This document shows positions 30,037 through 43,266 of a DNA stretch of 58,499 bases, in pieces. The notes under the pieces were generated by a model that was given only the letters and a program-made list of their open reading frames with translations, made no database searches and was not told the DNA's origin. Position numbers and translations under genes: made by a program. The stretch is from Fragilaria radians (taxonomy: Eukaryota; Bacillariophyta; Fragilariophyceae; Fragilariales; Fragilariaceae). Location: assembly GCA_900642245.1 (NCBI GenBank), contig CAAAJI010000111.1:48221-106719 (forward strand), in the 5' to 3' direction. Within the stretch, counting starts at the first letter, position 1. Each line of letters begins with the position of its first letter.

Positions 30037-32875
30037 ATGAAGTTTAATTTTAAGCTTCAACGCCTTTGCGGGGCTTATTATGGCCACCCATCATCAACAA
30101 TTAATCTAGGTGGGAAAGGACATGGTTCTAATTTGGCTTATACATCAGATGGAAACTCTTTAGTTTCGGCGGTTTCAAATAGAATACAGATTTTAGATCT
30201 TCGATCACAAACAGTTCGCACACTTCCCATAGAAGCAAGATCTTATATACGATGTTTTGCACTTTCACCTGATGACGCCTTACTCATTACAATTGATAGC
30301 CAGAACTATGCTATGCTCATCAACTTTCATCGGGGAATCGTGTTGCATCGTATGAGGTTTAAGAAAAAAGTTCGTCTTGTTAGCTTTAGTCCGAATGGGC
30401 AATATCTTGCAGTAACACAGGGGAAAAACGTGCAAGTTTGGTATACACCCAATAATCTTCGCAAGGAATTCTGCCCACTGATACTTCACCGTACTTTCAC
30501 AGGGCAGGCCGAAGATGTCACTCATGTGAGTTGGAGTTCTGATTCATCAGTTTTGTTGGCCAGCAGCAGAGACACCACAGCTAGAATTTGGACCGTACAA
30601 ACGACAAAATACTATCAACCAGTTACTTTGAGCGCTCATAAAACTGCGATTATAGCATCATTTTTTGTTCACAAGTCGAATGGTACTAATGCGTTGATCG
30701 ATTCTTGTTACACATTAAGTGACGACGGGGCTTTAGTGACATGGGAGTGCATATACCATCAAGAAGAGGTTGATTCTTTCAAAGAAAGGGATGACTTCGA
30801 AAGTAATGTAGATGATTCTATAGACTTCTTTAGTGGTGGTACATCGCACAATTATAAAAGTAACTTGAATTCTGGGATATCTCAGGCTCATGAACTTGCA
30901 AAAGCAAGTTGGAAAATGAAGGGAAGACACTACTTCAATCAAGAAAGTGCGAAAGTGACATGTGGTGCCTATTGTGAAAAAGGTGAAATGCTTGTTGTAG
31001 GATTTTCTAGCGGTCTCTTTGGGTTATATGAGCTCCCTTCCGTTTCGAACATACATACATTATCGGTAGGTTCCAACCAAGTCATTAAGGCCTGTGTTTT
31101 AAACAGCTCTGGTGATTGGTTAGCTCTGGGATGCCCTCAGTCTCAACAGCTTCTGGTCTGGGAATGGCGATCAGAAACATACGTTCTGAAACAAAGAGGA
31201 CACGCCTATGGAATGAGAACTATGGCATATTCGCCTGATGGAATTGTTATTTGCACGGGAGGAGAAGATGGAAAAATTAAGCTATGGAATGCAACGAGCG
31301 GATTTTGCTACGTTACAATGGACAAGGCACATACAGCACCGGTCACAGCTGTTGCATTTGCGAACGCAAGCGTTGTAATAAGTGCCAGTCTTGACGGTAC
31401 ATTACGTGCCCATGACTTGTATAGATACCGCACGTTCAAGACGTTCACGACACCCACGCCAGTTCAGTTTCTTAGCCTAGCAGTAGACAGTAGTGGAGAG
31501 ATTATTGCAGCAGGATCTGCTGATCCTTTCCATATTTACATTTGGAATATACAAACTGCCACACTCCTTGATGTACTTACAGGTCACGTAGGTCCGGTCG
31601 TCGATCTTGTGTTTCAGGCGAATGGTGGAATATTAGCATCTGCATCATGGGATGGAACAATGAAACTATGGGATGTCTACAAATCAAACGTTTCCACTGA
31701 AAGTTTTCAACATACTGCAGATGTGGTGTGCGTTGCTATGAGATTTGATGGGAAAGAAGTTTGTACCGGCAATATAGCAGGACTTTTGAGTTTTTGGAAT
31801 GTAGATGATGGAAAGCTCAAGTTTGAAATCGACGGGAGGCGAGATATCACCGGGGGTCGAAAACAAAACGATAGAATGACTTCGGATAACAACGCAGCTT
31901 CTCGGTACTTTACTTCCATATGTTATTCCGCCGACGGATCATGTATATTGGCGGGTGGAAATTCTAAATACGTTTGTATTTACGAAGTTTCATTTCAAAT
32001 ACTCATTAAAAAATTCCAGGTGACTTTCAATCGAAGTTTGGATGGAGTGCTAGATGAGGTAAGGACGCATACACAGAAAATTGGTGCAAAACATCATTTT
32101 GCACTTTTGAAGTCGTCTTCTTACCCTCGTCTTTAATTCCATGATATTCTCTTCATTTAATCTTTTTGTATTATGCTTCGATTGAAAGTTGAACTCAAAG
32201 TTATTGACAGATGGTGGGCCACTAGATGAGGAGCAAGATTCGGCTGATGAAACCAACTACAACGCGATTCTAATTCCCGGGGCAAAAAGAAGTGACGATG
32301 GCTCTAGAAAGAGCCGAGTCGAAGTCTTGACAGAACAGGTTGCGTTTTCGGCCACGGGTCGAGAATGGGCAGCGGTTTCGGGAGAAGGATTGCATGTTTA
32401 CTCACTCGATGATGACATGATCTTTGATCCAATCTTTCTTACTGAGAGTATTACCCCCGCTGCGATTGAGGCAAAAGTTTGCCTTGGTGACTTTGGCACT
32501 GCGATGCGGATGGCCGTTCACCTTAATGAATATAGTCTGGTGAAAGATGTCCTTGAGAGGACTCCACCTGGCTCGATACAGCAAGTTGTAAGATCGTTTG
32601 GATCTGAAAATCTCGAGCGTTTTATCGCATTTCTAACGAAAAGTATGGATAACTCTCCTCACCTTGAATTTTATTTGGATTGGTGTTTAAGCACTTTGCA
32701 AATCCATGGTGCATTTATCGAAAAAAATAGAGGTTCCTTCATGCGTGCTCTCCGATCATTATTCAAGGTCATTCAAACTCGTATAGAGGAGATTCGTCCG
32801 TTGTACGATAGCAACAAATACTCACTTTCATTTATTGAAAGTCATATTGATTTGTTGCGTACTCTTGACAAGTAG
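30037..32875 (+). CDS. PWP2: PWP2 / UTP1, small-subunit processome WD40 protein
   Basis: Exons 30037-32058 and 32201-32875 with a 142-nt intron (donor GTAAGG, acceptor CTCAAAG); 898 residues. A CAG ten bases downstream would break the frame, so the AAG site is the one used. Start chosen at MKFNFKLQRLCGAYY, which aligns with the PWP2 N-terminus. PWP2 is a UTP-B subunit needed for 18S rRNA processing in the nucleolus. Tandem WD40 repeats are visible (SFSPNGQYLAVTQG, SSGDWLALGCPQSQQLLVWEW, YSPDGIVICTGGEDGKIKLW, ASASWDGTMKLWDV, YSADGSCILAGGNSKYVCIY). The family-specific box VLKQRGHAYGMR and the helical C-terminal domain (ALRLNES-like stretch MAVHLNEYSLVKDVL, LEFYLDWCLSTLQIHG) are also present. 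Length matches yeast and human proteins. Family assignment is secure. Confidence 0.95.
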
Positions 32876-33191
32876 AATGATGTATGGAAACGTCACAATC
32901 ATATAATTTCCTGGTTTAGTAATCCTTAATCCATCCACGCTCAATGTTTTCCAATTCATAATTGATTATATATTTTGGTAAATTCCAACCCCTCAAAATC
33001 ATGAAAAGATAGTTAGACTCTCTCTAGCGGCCCTCCCGCACTAAGTTGGTGTCAGAGAATAATAAGCAAGTTTTGATCCAAAATAAAATGATGGATCTCA
33101 CGCCTCTTAAAAAGATTATGAATCGAAGATTGCCCTCCAATACCTTTTGAACTATATGTTTACGCGAAAATCTCAGGCATGGAAAGGGTCT
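32876..33191. other. Convergent spacer between PWP2 and DnaJ genes
   Basis: 316 bp containing the 3' ends of both genes. No extra gene or repeat seen. Confidence 0.5.
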
Positions 33192-34843
33192 TTACTCCCA
33201 CAAGATGTCAACAATCTTTCTATGCGCGAACCTCACACTGTTGTAGACTGTAAACTTGGCATCATCAGCGAATTGAAGGAAGTTGTCTAATATGTTTTCA
33301 TCAAAGCAATCGACAAGTAACTCAAGTAGATCTTTAAACCATATCGATGCAGACTTTGGAATAGTTCGAAAGTAGCGTAAGAGTTGAACTATTTTTCTCC
33401 CTGGAATGTTGCATCCTGCAGACCCGGTCGCAAAAATGCATACGTTGAGACTCATATGGGAAAGCTCGTCCGAACCTTCATACGAGGATGTATTCTTAAA
33501 TCTCTTGAATACGAGGCGAGTAATTTCTTCTCTCCATCGACTTAACTTGCCGGAACTTTTTAAGTAGCTGTCACCATTCTCCTGGGTGATCTTTTCAATT
33601 ATTCGCATCATGCGCTTCCAATAAAGAAATAATTTAAGGACAATAGGATAGCTTTGGCTATCAAAATCATCCAAGCAAACAGTGTGTTGATAATAAACTA
33701 CTAAACTTCCATCGTCATCCAGGCGAGCAAAATAAGGTTGAGAATCATCCCAGTGAACTCCAAGATGAATGGATGTTTGGATTTCACTTTTCCACAGGAT
33801 AGGTCCAGGAATATCTTGTGTACCCAAGACTAAGAGAAGGAAAGGACCCTTGAGGGTCAAGAAACAGTCTCCCGCAGAAGATGGTATGAACGTCTTTGAG
33901 GACCACAATAGTAAATCCTCGTCGCTAGCTGCATCTGGATTTCCTGCTACGACAATCAGTTCACAAGTTGCAGTTATTCCAGCATAGTATTTTCCATTCA
34001 AAGAAATCAATGGCTTACTGTGTCGTGTCAATATGTCTGTTGAGTTCATTTTTTCCAATCCTGGCTTCATGGCATCATTGGTATATCGAAATCCACTGTC
34101 CGTGACAACTGGTGGCGACAATGGATTGAAATACCAGCCATAAAGAGGGCTGTATATTCGAACAAAATCTTGAACGGTCACGCGATATCGATATTGCCCC
34201 GTTGCGTCGGGAGCAAACTCTTCGGATCGAACAACGCGATGTATTTTTTGTCCAGTGTATCGATCGGTCCAAACTTCATTCGACTCCTCAGATTTTATCG
34301 GCCGTCCATTCGGATACGACTTTCCTTTTTCTCGATAAGAATTCGAAAACAAGCCTCTCAGGTTAATTCGAGGATAGAAGGATTCAAAGCGACCATGGGA
34401 TTGATCCGATGACATAGTTTTAGTGTAATCATCCTCACAATTGAGGAGCCATTGATCATAAGAGTCCCTTTTTTCCGGCGAAGTTAAAGCTTGATAAGCA
34501 TCTGAAATTCGTAAAAATCGCAGGTTATTTTCTTCCTCTGTCGCTTTTGAGCTTTTCATATTCCCAAGCTTGTCCGGGTGGTAAAGTTGAGCTTGTTTTC
34601 GATAGGCCCTTCGAATATCCTTTGAGTCGATGGATCGTCTCATCTTCAATCGTTCACTCCGAGATTTGCGTTTTAATGATTGGTCAAAGCCCAATATTTG
34701 ATAGTAATCATACTTTTCCCATTCATATGCACAGATGAAGATGGACAGGGCATGGTAGAAAACTCTTGTGCAAAAGAAGCGACAAGCCAAAAACTTGCCA
34801 CAATCATCACCGAGTTCGATAACATGTCAATATTTCTCTTCAT
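33192..34843 (-). CDS. Secretory-pathway DnaJ protein with bulb-lectin-like region
   Basis: The main frame (33192-34790) begins with a J domain: EKYDYYQILGF, helix II, the HPD tripeptide in YHPDKLG, then RISDAYQALTSPEKRDSYD. A J domain right after a hydrophobic leader suggests an ER-lumen Hsp70 co-chaperone. The middle (about residues 200-380) has a beta-rich pattern resembling bulb-type lectin repeats: CELIVVAGNPDA, LLLWSS, LTLKGPFLLLVLGTQ, LDDDGSLVVYYQ. This frame has no ATG before the J domain. An ATG at 34843 gives a good signal peptide (MLSNSVMIVASFWLVASFA) in another frame, so a small intron or an indel lies near 34730-34790; I could not settle which. No KDEL-type tail (ends DILWE). J domain certain, lectin part probable, 5' end unresolved. 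Confidence 0.7.
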
Positions 34844-36479
34844 TCTACAGTTATGAAAACGCTTCCAGAAATTACTTTGGGCGTCATACAAGAAAGTGTG
34901 CGATAAATGTAAACGAAAGATGCTGGTGTCACTTTCGTTAGGTGAGTAAAACTTAGTTGTCATCAGAAATACTGGTAAAAATCGCATAGCAATTTCAGAT
35001 TAATATGGATTTTATGTATAATTCCTTTCGTATTGGAAAATGAAATTTTGCTCTCTTTTTCACGAGAAGTTGCTATTGTGCAATTGGTTTTCCAAGCTGC
35101 AAAAGGTCTCTCACTTGATTTCTTTTGCTTGTAATTTAAACATTTTTTGGCTTACGCCTTTAGGACTCACATTTCCAGTATTGGAATGAAGTTTAGGCCT
35201 AACTACGACTGTTAAATTAACGCTTGAGCTCCAGATGCCCAAATGAACAAAAAGGAATTTCATGTTGCCAACCCTCTTTGCTGCCTTTCACGTGGTACCA
35301 TTCAGAGATATACTCTTCCAGGAGTAGACCTCTGAATAGGGCAAACCGGATCAATTGTTTACAAAAGAAGTGTGGAAGGAGCCAAATTTCTTCTCCACAT
35401 TTGCATGCCTCATTATTTTACTAAGTCCTCAAATACTCATGTTGAGTGATGGGAAATAAGCTAATTTATGTCAGCTTACTTTGAGTCCCATACATTTCTC
35501 TGCTACAAATCAATATTGGCTCACTTTGAGTCCGGTGTATTTCTCTACTCTTCACGATGATTTAATTAAATCACAGAATACGGCTTTGTCTACTGACACC
35601 CTAGCCTCAAACACATAATTAAATAAATCCTGACAATATCTACAATTCTGGCTGCTCAAGAATCCGTATGATGCATGTATTGAGGGTTATATTTGTGAAG
35701 GATATTCACAGAGCCTTTCTAGACACTTTTCCACTGAACGCCTTTGCTCATCTTTCATCTTCTGGTCACAGTACGTACCATTTGGATGATTGCCTGCTTA
35801 CAGAAGGAAATAGGGTACTCTTCTAAGGTAATGAATTTTCTTTATATCTACTGGATTGAGTATTTTGAATCCCCACCACTACAAACACATTTTCATTCTA
35901 GGTATATCTTTGTATCAAACAACAGTGGATCTCATGGGAGATCTCCCTTTTTTCTTCTGAGGACATTAACAGCATCTAAGGGTACACCAGACCCATAGCG
36001 CTTCTCTCAACTCTTGTTTTGTTCTTGAGTTGTTATTCATAAGCAAAAATGTCACTCAACAAGGTATGGCAAATCTCCCATTTGTATGGGAGGTGTTGGG
36101 CAAAAACATTCCACTTTGGTATCTCATCCTTTTTATTGCTGCCTACATTCTCTCATTTGATCTTTGGTTTCATATTTTTGAGGGAGTTATATGCAATTGT
36201 GATAACTTATTCTGCCTGCATCGATCAGAGAAAGCTCCGCGTCAAATATTTATCCGTTTCCGTTTATCCATGTTTTATAAAAAGTTGAACTTGTAACTCT
36301 TCCAATAAGTCTGATTAACGTCAGGTTCCCTCATCTTCCTCTCCACTGGAAAAACAATAATTCTTTGATGTAATACTCATTTGAGCAAAGTAACCTGCTT
36401 CGGAGAGAATTGACGCAACAAAGGTCAAAGATGCTAACATTTTTTACCGGCACTGTGGACAGCAGTGCCATAGATTTCA
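34844..36479. other. Intergenic, 1.6 kb
   Basis: Short frames only (35224-35424, 35744-35998, 36030-36296, plus). Two of these overlap in different frames and encode hydrophobic, unrecognised peptides. A decayed mobile element is possible; no diagnostic motif seen. Confidence 0.35.
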
Positions 36480-37091
36480 ATGATGTTGTCAGCCATTAAA
36501 TACATGCTCATCTTGCTTCAAACATTCTCCTTTCCAATTAACACCCCTTTACTTTCTACCTGCCGGAGATCTTTCAAACGATCATTTAGAACAATTCTAG
36601 CGATGGAATCGATGAAATTTGGAAAATTTAATATCTCTAAAGAACATATCTTTCTTCAATCAGATAGCTCATTTTCCTTTGTTAATCTTCGGCCCATTGT
36701 GGAAGGGCATGTATTGGTATCTCCAAAACGGGTGGTCGTAAGACTTGCGGATTTGACTCATGAAGAATACGCTGATCTTTGGATCTCTGTCCGTAAGACT
36801 CAAGATTTGCTTGTCAAGTCTTACGGTCCATGCTCTTTTAATGTCGCTGTCCAAGATGGAGCAGCCAGTGGACAAAGCGTTCCGCATGTGCATGTTCATA
36901 TCCTTCCAAGGCGTGATGGTGACTTTGAAAGGAATGATGATATTTACGATGAATTACAAGAATGGTCACCTAGTTTCAAGACTCAGCTGCCAACAGCAAA
37001 GCTTGTAGTTCCAGAAGATAAAGAACGAGTCGACAGGACTCATCAAGCCATGACGGAGGAGGCATCTAAGTACAGATCTCTGATTCAGTGA
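36480..37091 (+). CDS. FHIT: Fhit-type HIT hydrolase (diadenosine polyphosphate hydrolase)
   Basis: 203 residues in one exon. The catalytic histidine triad reads VPHVHVHILPR near residue 138-148. Other Fhit hallmarks are MKFGKFNISKEHIF, FSFVNLRPIVEGHVLVSP, NVAVQDGAASGQSV and RNDDIYDELQ. Fhit enzymes cleave Ap3A to AMP and ADP by a histidine-AMP intermediate. The 41 residues before MESMKF are extra relative to human Fhit. They form a hydrophobic run (MLILLQTFS) followed by FPINTPLLSTCRRSFKRS, like a signal peptide with Phe at +1 and a basic transit stretch, which suggests plastid import in this lineage. An internal ATG at 36603 would yield a cytosolic form of normal Fhit size. Enzyme class certain, targeting inferred. 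Confidence 0.9.
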   Translation: MMLSAIKYMLILLQTFSFPINTPLLSTCRRSFKRSFRTILAMESMKFGKFNISKEHIFLQSDSSFSFVNLRPIVEGHVLVSPKRVVVRLADLTHEEYADLWISVRKTQDLLVKSYGPCSFNVAVQDGAASGQSVPHVHVHILPRRDGDFERNDDIYDELQEWSPSFKTQLPTAKLVVPEDKERVDRTHQAMTEEASKYRSLIQ

Positions 37092-38068
37092 CCTCTTTTA
37101 CAGAGAAGCTATCTATAGTAAGAGGGTAAAGAATTGCAGTATAGATCATCAATGCTTTCAAGCCTTTTCAAAACTTAACCTTCAAAAATGGGTATTTATC
37201 AAATCAGTTCCTCGAATCAGGTTCAACAGTCTCTTGAATTTGGAGCACGCCACAAGCTCATGAGTTATTATAAAATTGAGTTGCTGTATTATTATAACGA
37301 TATTGTATTTGAGCTAGAAAAGCTTTGGCTTTTTGTCAACTAAATGCAAAAAAAACTTGCTTATCTCGAATTATTCAAGTTTAGACCTTGAGCTCTATCT
37401 GGAAAAGAGAGTCTGACACGGTGATAACCTAAACAAAATCCAAAATTATCTTGGATTCGATGACAACTTATTGTGTGCCTATCACTGTAAAGTTGATGTA
37501 TGTTAAGTTCGAAGTTATGAATGGCTTAACACATGATACCATACCAGATATAAATCTATTAATTCCTTGACGAGGACATTTTCCAATAAATGGCATTGTT
37601 CTGGGCAGTAAAAAATATAGCACTTGACTTCAATTATAAGAATCATTTCAAGCATCATTCAATCCATGAAAGAGAGCACTTATCAATGACATGGAACAAT
37701 GTTTAGCTTTTTCGAACAAGTAAAACTGGACTTTCATTTTCTTGCCACTCTTGGCACACAAAAAGTAGAGAGTAAAAAGATCATTTATTTACATGAAGGA
37801 TGATATTTCAGCCACTTCTGATCATATATCATTTCATATTAAGGTTTTAACTCGTGACATGAAATGCACTTTTCAAGTTCATAAAAATTACGACTTGACT
37901 GAAAACGCTGATGTTGAAAGTGGATTGCCATCTCACCCTTTATGCAATGCAAACCGTACTCATGTCCTGCATTAGTAATATAGAAAAAAGTAGTAAAGGT
38001 AATGAAGCCCATGCTGTTTGTTGGAGATGAACTTTTGAGAAGATACGCTAATTACATCATAATTATAA
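37092..38068. other. Convergent spacer, 1 kb
   Basis: AT-rich region between the 3' ends of the Fhit-like and Listerin genes. A 60-codon frame (37793-37975) has no recognisable product. No repeat noted. Confidence 0.45.
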
Positions 38069-41000
38069 TTAAGTTATCTTCGATCCACTCCACGGTTGTT
38101 GGCAAATGACACACAGACTTTTTCCGCTACTGGCAAACCATTTATGTAGACAAGATGAATGAAAAATGTTGCGACATGTTTTACATTGCAAATTTGGAAG
38201 TTCATAGGATTTGACTGCCAAGACACTGTAACATACGGGACAAGGCTCCACTCCATCGAATTCTTTTTCAATATTTCGTCTCCAAAACATCAAAGCATCA
38301 AAGAGGGACCCATCCTGATAACTCAGAATTTGACGAATCTGTAAAGCCCACCTATTAAAGCGGCTTTTTGAAACACCGAGAGTTTTTTTGCCATCAACAT
38401 CAACACTGCCAAAGGGAAAGTTGGATGGGATATGAATCACTAGGCTAAGGGTACACTCGTCTTGATTATAGGTTGCAATGATCTCACGGCTTACAATAGA
38501 CCCATTTACAGACATATGAGAGTGAATTTCATCTTTCATTGCTATAAAAATACGATCCAACTCTCGTTTTAATGTCTCCGGAGCTACTGCCAACTCCACA
38601 AATTTATTTACAGCTTTCGAACAGGCTTTTGGGCATTCTTCCTCCCACCATTTCCTCGACAGCATTGGAAACATTTCCAAAGTATGCAAAAAGACTGTTC
38701 GAGAAAGTTCAGTCAGATTAACAACCTGGTTGTTAGAGAACAGATTGTCAGTATTGTAAACTCTTCCTGAAAATTTCTTCTCCCCTTGAACATTCAGAAA
38801 CTGCACTGCGTAACTAAGAATGAAGAATATACAACCTGACTTTGTAGCATAAGAGCTGAAGCATCCGCGATTTCTCGCATCATACTTAGCTGAGGATTCT
38901 AGATAACGTATGAAAGCAAGCCAGCACAACATTCGCGCTATTGCATCATCTTCACTAAATAGATCGAAGATTGAATCATCTTCAATCCAACCCTCTATTT
39001 CGAGCAATAATTCATGCGGAACCCACTCATAAACATGAAGAAGATCATCTACGAGTTCATGTCGTTCTTCTTCAATCAAAGAATGCTCCCATTTTTTTAA
39101 TCTCAATCGAGTAGCCTCAGGGAGCGTTTCAACAGAGATATCCAATTGATGTGGCGTAGTCCTTTTCGAAGCTAAACAAAGCAATCGAAAGGCAATCCAG
39201 TGCTTGTTTGAATCCTTAAGAGTGTCAATCAAGTAAGGAAGGTTATGACCACAAGCATCAATCCAAAATTTCCCTTCGGTTACACAAGCAGACTCAAGTA
39301 GTTTGTACAAAGGTTGAAAATTTCTACAAAGTGGTTGAACCCTCACTGCAAACAAAAAGATAAGTTTGGAGATAGCGTCCTGAGTATTTAAACTCGGAGG
39401 AATTGTCATTGGAATTAGGACACATCTCATGGCCCGAATCACAATAGAAATCTGCTCCTTACATTCACATTCCATAGCAATGACAATGGCAGATATCATA
39501 TCAGTGACACGCTCTTTGAGATCATATTTTTCCAACAAATCGAAGGAAACTATTGCCAACATCAACGTTCCAGAATCCATCACATTTAAAAATCTGTTTT
39601 CGTCAAATGCCTTAGCTAGCGCCTGGAGTGAATTCTTCGTGTCGAAATGTACGGCAGTCAACGTGTATGGCTTCTTGACAGGTAATTCTCTATATCCCAA
39701 AGCTAGAGCTAAACTTTTCAGCTTCAAAGAAGCGGATTCCCAATGACTTCCCTCAATATCTTCGATAAGAATGGTCTGGAGAGAGTGCAAAATTTTCATT
39801 ACCTCTGCAATTAAAGCCTCCATACCATTTTTTACGTTGACCCCTAGTAGACAAAAGATGATATTGATGCATTCTGCACTTGCCTCAAGATAATGATCTA
39901 TTATGTTGCCTTTTTCTTGAAAACTTGGTTTTACAACTTTCTCAAAAAGCAAAGTTGCTAACATTGAATAGGCATGGTCTTGTTCTATAGCAAGGGCGCA
40001 TTCATTCATGCAATCTTCAAAATCATCCAGAGGTCTTAATCGCTCTAAAATTGTTTGCTTTTCGCGAATATGCCCATCTTCGTCGACGTGTAGGGTAAAG
40101 AATAATCGAGGAAAATCCTCACGGTGTACCTTCACGATGATTGCTTTCCTTTTCATCTTTTCATTGTTTTGAAAATCCAGATACCAAATTTCATCACCTT
40201 CTTTGAATGGCGTGGAGTCCTTTCGCCCGTCCTGTTCGAATAAAGCGGTAGAAAGATAAGGCTGCATAAAAGAAAATATTGAATCTGAAATCCCAACAAC
40301 ACATGCTATCGGAGAAAGAGATGACTGAGATTCTTGTATTGACAGAAATAACATTTCTATCATGGTTTCCACGATGCTATAAATTAGGCAGTTTTCAAAA
40401 AGCATCTGTCTCCCGAATAAGGAGATTAAAGCGTCGCAACTAATATGGCTCAAGACGCCTTGATACGAAATGTTTGATGCTGTAATCAGCATTAAAGAAA
40501 CAGCTCGTAAACGGTCAGAATCGGGATGCTCCCCGAAAATAGTGAGGAACCTATCCATATCGATATTCATTGTTCCAAGGACATTCAATGTACAAAGTAA
40601 AAGAAAAGAGGGTGAAGGCTTTTGTTGGAACGATGCCAAACGCCAAATTTCAAAATTTACCAATCCAAGCCGCTCCAACTTGTCAAATCCAGATATTTCA
40701 GAATAGCTATGAAACCATCTACAAGCGCGAATGGACCATTCTTTAGCAAGCGTCAATACTTCATCTTGATTAAGATCATATGAAATCATGCCACCAGATA
40801 CTAAAGATGCTCGTATGTCGATTTCGGCTAGACGATAAAATTCCAATCGGATATCACGAATCTTCACATTTTTAAGCAACGAAACTCCTTTAACTTCCCA
40901 AGCATCTCCAACATTTTTCCAGACCTTAAGTATGGCTTCGATTTTAAAGTCGTCTTGGAAATGATAATCGCTGCCAACTAAGTCACATAAAATGTCTAAT

Positions 41001-43266
41001 AAATCGGAAATAGTTGGATCACTGTCCCTTCCATTCAGCTTGTTCATCAAATGTAGAGGAACACTACTGCCTACAAGGCAGGTGGTGATAGAGCTTTCAA
41101 GACCAAAGCATAATTTCAAAAACAACTGGAAATCCTGAGAATTATTTCCTAGGCCTCTTTGAAAGTAATCATCGATGATATGCATCACAAGTCCGTCAAA
41201 ATGCTGGCACTTTACAATGTTGAGTGTACTTGGACGGTTGCAAATTTCTTGAAGTCCAATGTCAAGCACCCAGCAATCACAGCTTAGGGCTCTTAACTCT
41301 CTAATGACAGTTTCCCAAATCAAACTTTCTCCTTCAATTGTCATTGTCGATTCCAATACAAGTTGTAAAATTGAAAAGTCATGGATCAACAAATTTTTGA
41401 CCTCATCATTATGACAGGTCCTAGCTTGAGACACATGGATTGCTAGCCAACGAAGGATATGATTGGCGAAAAAGTTTTCAATCCCAATCAGCTCATGGTC
41501 ATTGGAGGATTCGAAGAAATTGTGGGCTTTATCGAAATCTAGACATGCCCTTAGTACCAAATAATCGGGGATACATGGAATGCCCCCTGAAACTGAACGA
41601 ATCTCTTCCAAAACCAACTGAAACTTCTGTTGCAACAAGCGGTTCAATAAGTTTTTGTCACTCTTTCTTTTTTTATTCAGAGTCACTCGATGAATCAACG
41701 CTGCGAATCTACGATCCATCTCGTAATGTGTTTTTTGAAGTAGGACGCTTGGGAGAATGTCATTCCAGAACAGATCTTTCAATACATAAATCCCACTTTC
41801 TTTTTTTTCGGTTGATGCTTCGACTAAGCGGCAGAGAGTTTTCCCCATTGTTGACTCGAGCTCTTGATTAGCTGCCTTGGAAACTGGCGTAACGCCTGAA
41901 GTGCACAAATAAGTTTCAAGACATTGAACCCAAATCTTCATCATGGATTCGTAGAAGCTGTAATCAGAGCATGCATCTTCTTTGATAAGAAAGAAACAGG
42001 AGGACTCTGCAACTGATGAAACGATGAGAAGATTATCCGAAAGCCCTATAGTGGTACATCGACCTTCGAACTAAACCATATCAAGAATGATTAGAAACCT
42101 AGCGGTAAAGGATTTTTTTTCGAGGAAGAGTTACTTCTTACCATGCTTAAAGTTAGGGACAATATTACATTTTTATCTTCGATGCAAGTAAAGAGGGGTA
42201 ACATTGCCGGAGCCCAAAGTGTCGGCGATGACCCAAAGCAAGCTTTCGAAAGCATTTTCTTTAAATTTTTCGCCATAATTCTTTTATCCAAGAGGGTAGA
42301 ATCTCCATTAGTCAAAAAAAGTAAAGTCGCTTCAAAGAGGTAAGGAATATTTTGCGGCTCCTTTTCTTGCGTAAAGAGAATGGGTAATTGCTTCATTAAG
42401 GTGCTGGGTTCCGTGGAACTGTAAACTAAGGACTTTGCGTGTTGGCTAGCTATTCCAAACAACTGGTAGCCTCTGAGACGAAGGGATGGCTTGGAACTTG
42501 AAAGTGGTTTCCAAATAAGGGTATTTGAAAATGTTGATTTATACTGAAAAGTCTCGATTTCTGGAAACATTTGGAACCAAAGTGAAAGACCAGAAAGAGA
42601 GGTATTCACAATACGCTCAAAGCGTTCCTCTATTTGCTCGCGATCGGTATCAGAAATAGCCTCATCACCACTTTTCCTAGCAAAGAGTTCGTCGTACATG
42701 AGCTTGGGCCTTGCATAACTAAGTATTCTGGAGATATAGTAATTGACACCATTCCAATCGTCAAAGGTAAAAATACCAGAGAATTCTTTGGCTACCGAGT
42801 TAACCTCTGAAGCTGGGTCTGATATTGAACACCACATCATACCTTTCACTTCCTGATGTTCAGTTATGAGCTTGCTCCAAATCTTTGGAAGTCGCAACCT
42901 CGCTGCATTTAGAGCAGACAGAGCTGTAGAACGGACGGTGGGAAAGTCGTCGTAGATAAGCTTTGAATGAAACAAGAAGATTAGGTGTGACAAGACTAGA
43001 ATTTGCTCTTTCTTGGTATTATCCCTGCTTTCTAGGAAAATTTTGATCTCATTCAAAGCTTTTGCTTTTGTGACCCCATCTCGTTTTTGTCCGATTTGTT
43101 TGAATAGACTAGATAGCTGGTTATTTGCACCACAGTATAAGGGCGACCATCTAAAGGGTGCATCATTCGAATCTGGCTGAACATAAGCACTGAATCCAAG
43201 AAACTCTCCGTTAGTTGAAATTACACTTCCTTTGTCCAGACGAGTTTTCCTTTTCTCCTTGACCAT
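38069..43266 (-). CDS. LTN1: Listerin, E3 ligase of ribosome quality control
   Basis: Exons 43266-42142 and 42070-38069 with a 71-nt intron (donor GTAAGA, acceptor GTTTAG), in phase, giving 1708 residues, between yeast (1562) and human (1766) lengths. Listerin ubiquitylates nascent chains stuck on 60S subunits. N-terminus: LGFSAYVQPDSNDAPFRWS and the following conserved HEAT block (KAKALNEIKIFLESRD, DDFPTVRSTALSAL), the 60S/NEMF-contacting region. The middle is a long HEAT/ARM helical array. The C-terminus carries an RWD-like stretch (VHIPSNFPFGSVDVDG, FNRWALQIRQIL) and a RING with CPVC, CKTC, FHSSCLHKWF and CVICQQPW, the order and spacing of Listerin. All RING ligands are seen. The splice adds 42 residues between the two long frames without a stop. 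Function secure. Confidence 0.95.

Noticed and set aside
34673..34987. 104-codon minus frame as a separate small gene
   Set aside because: Only its signal-peptide part (from 34843) makes sense, as the probable leader of the DnaJ protein; the rest overlaps the J-domain region in another frame.
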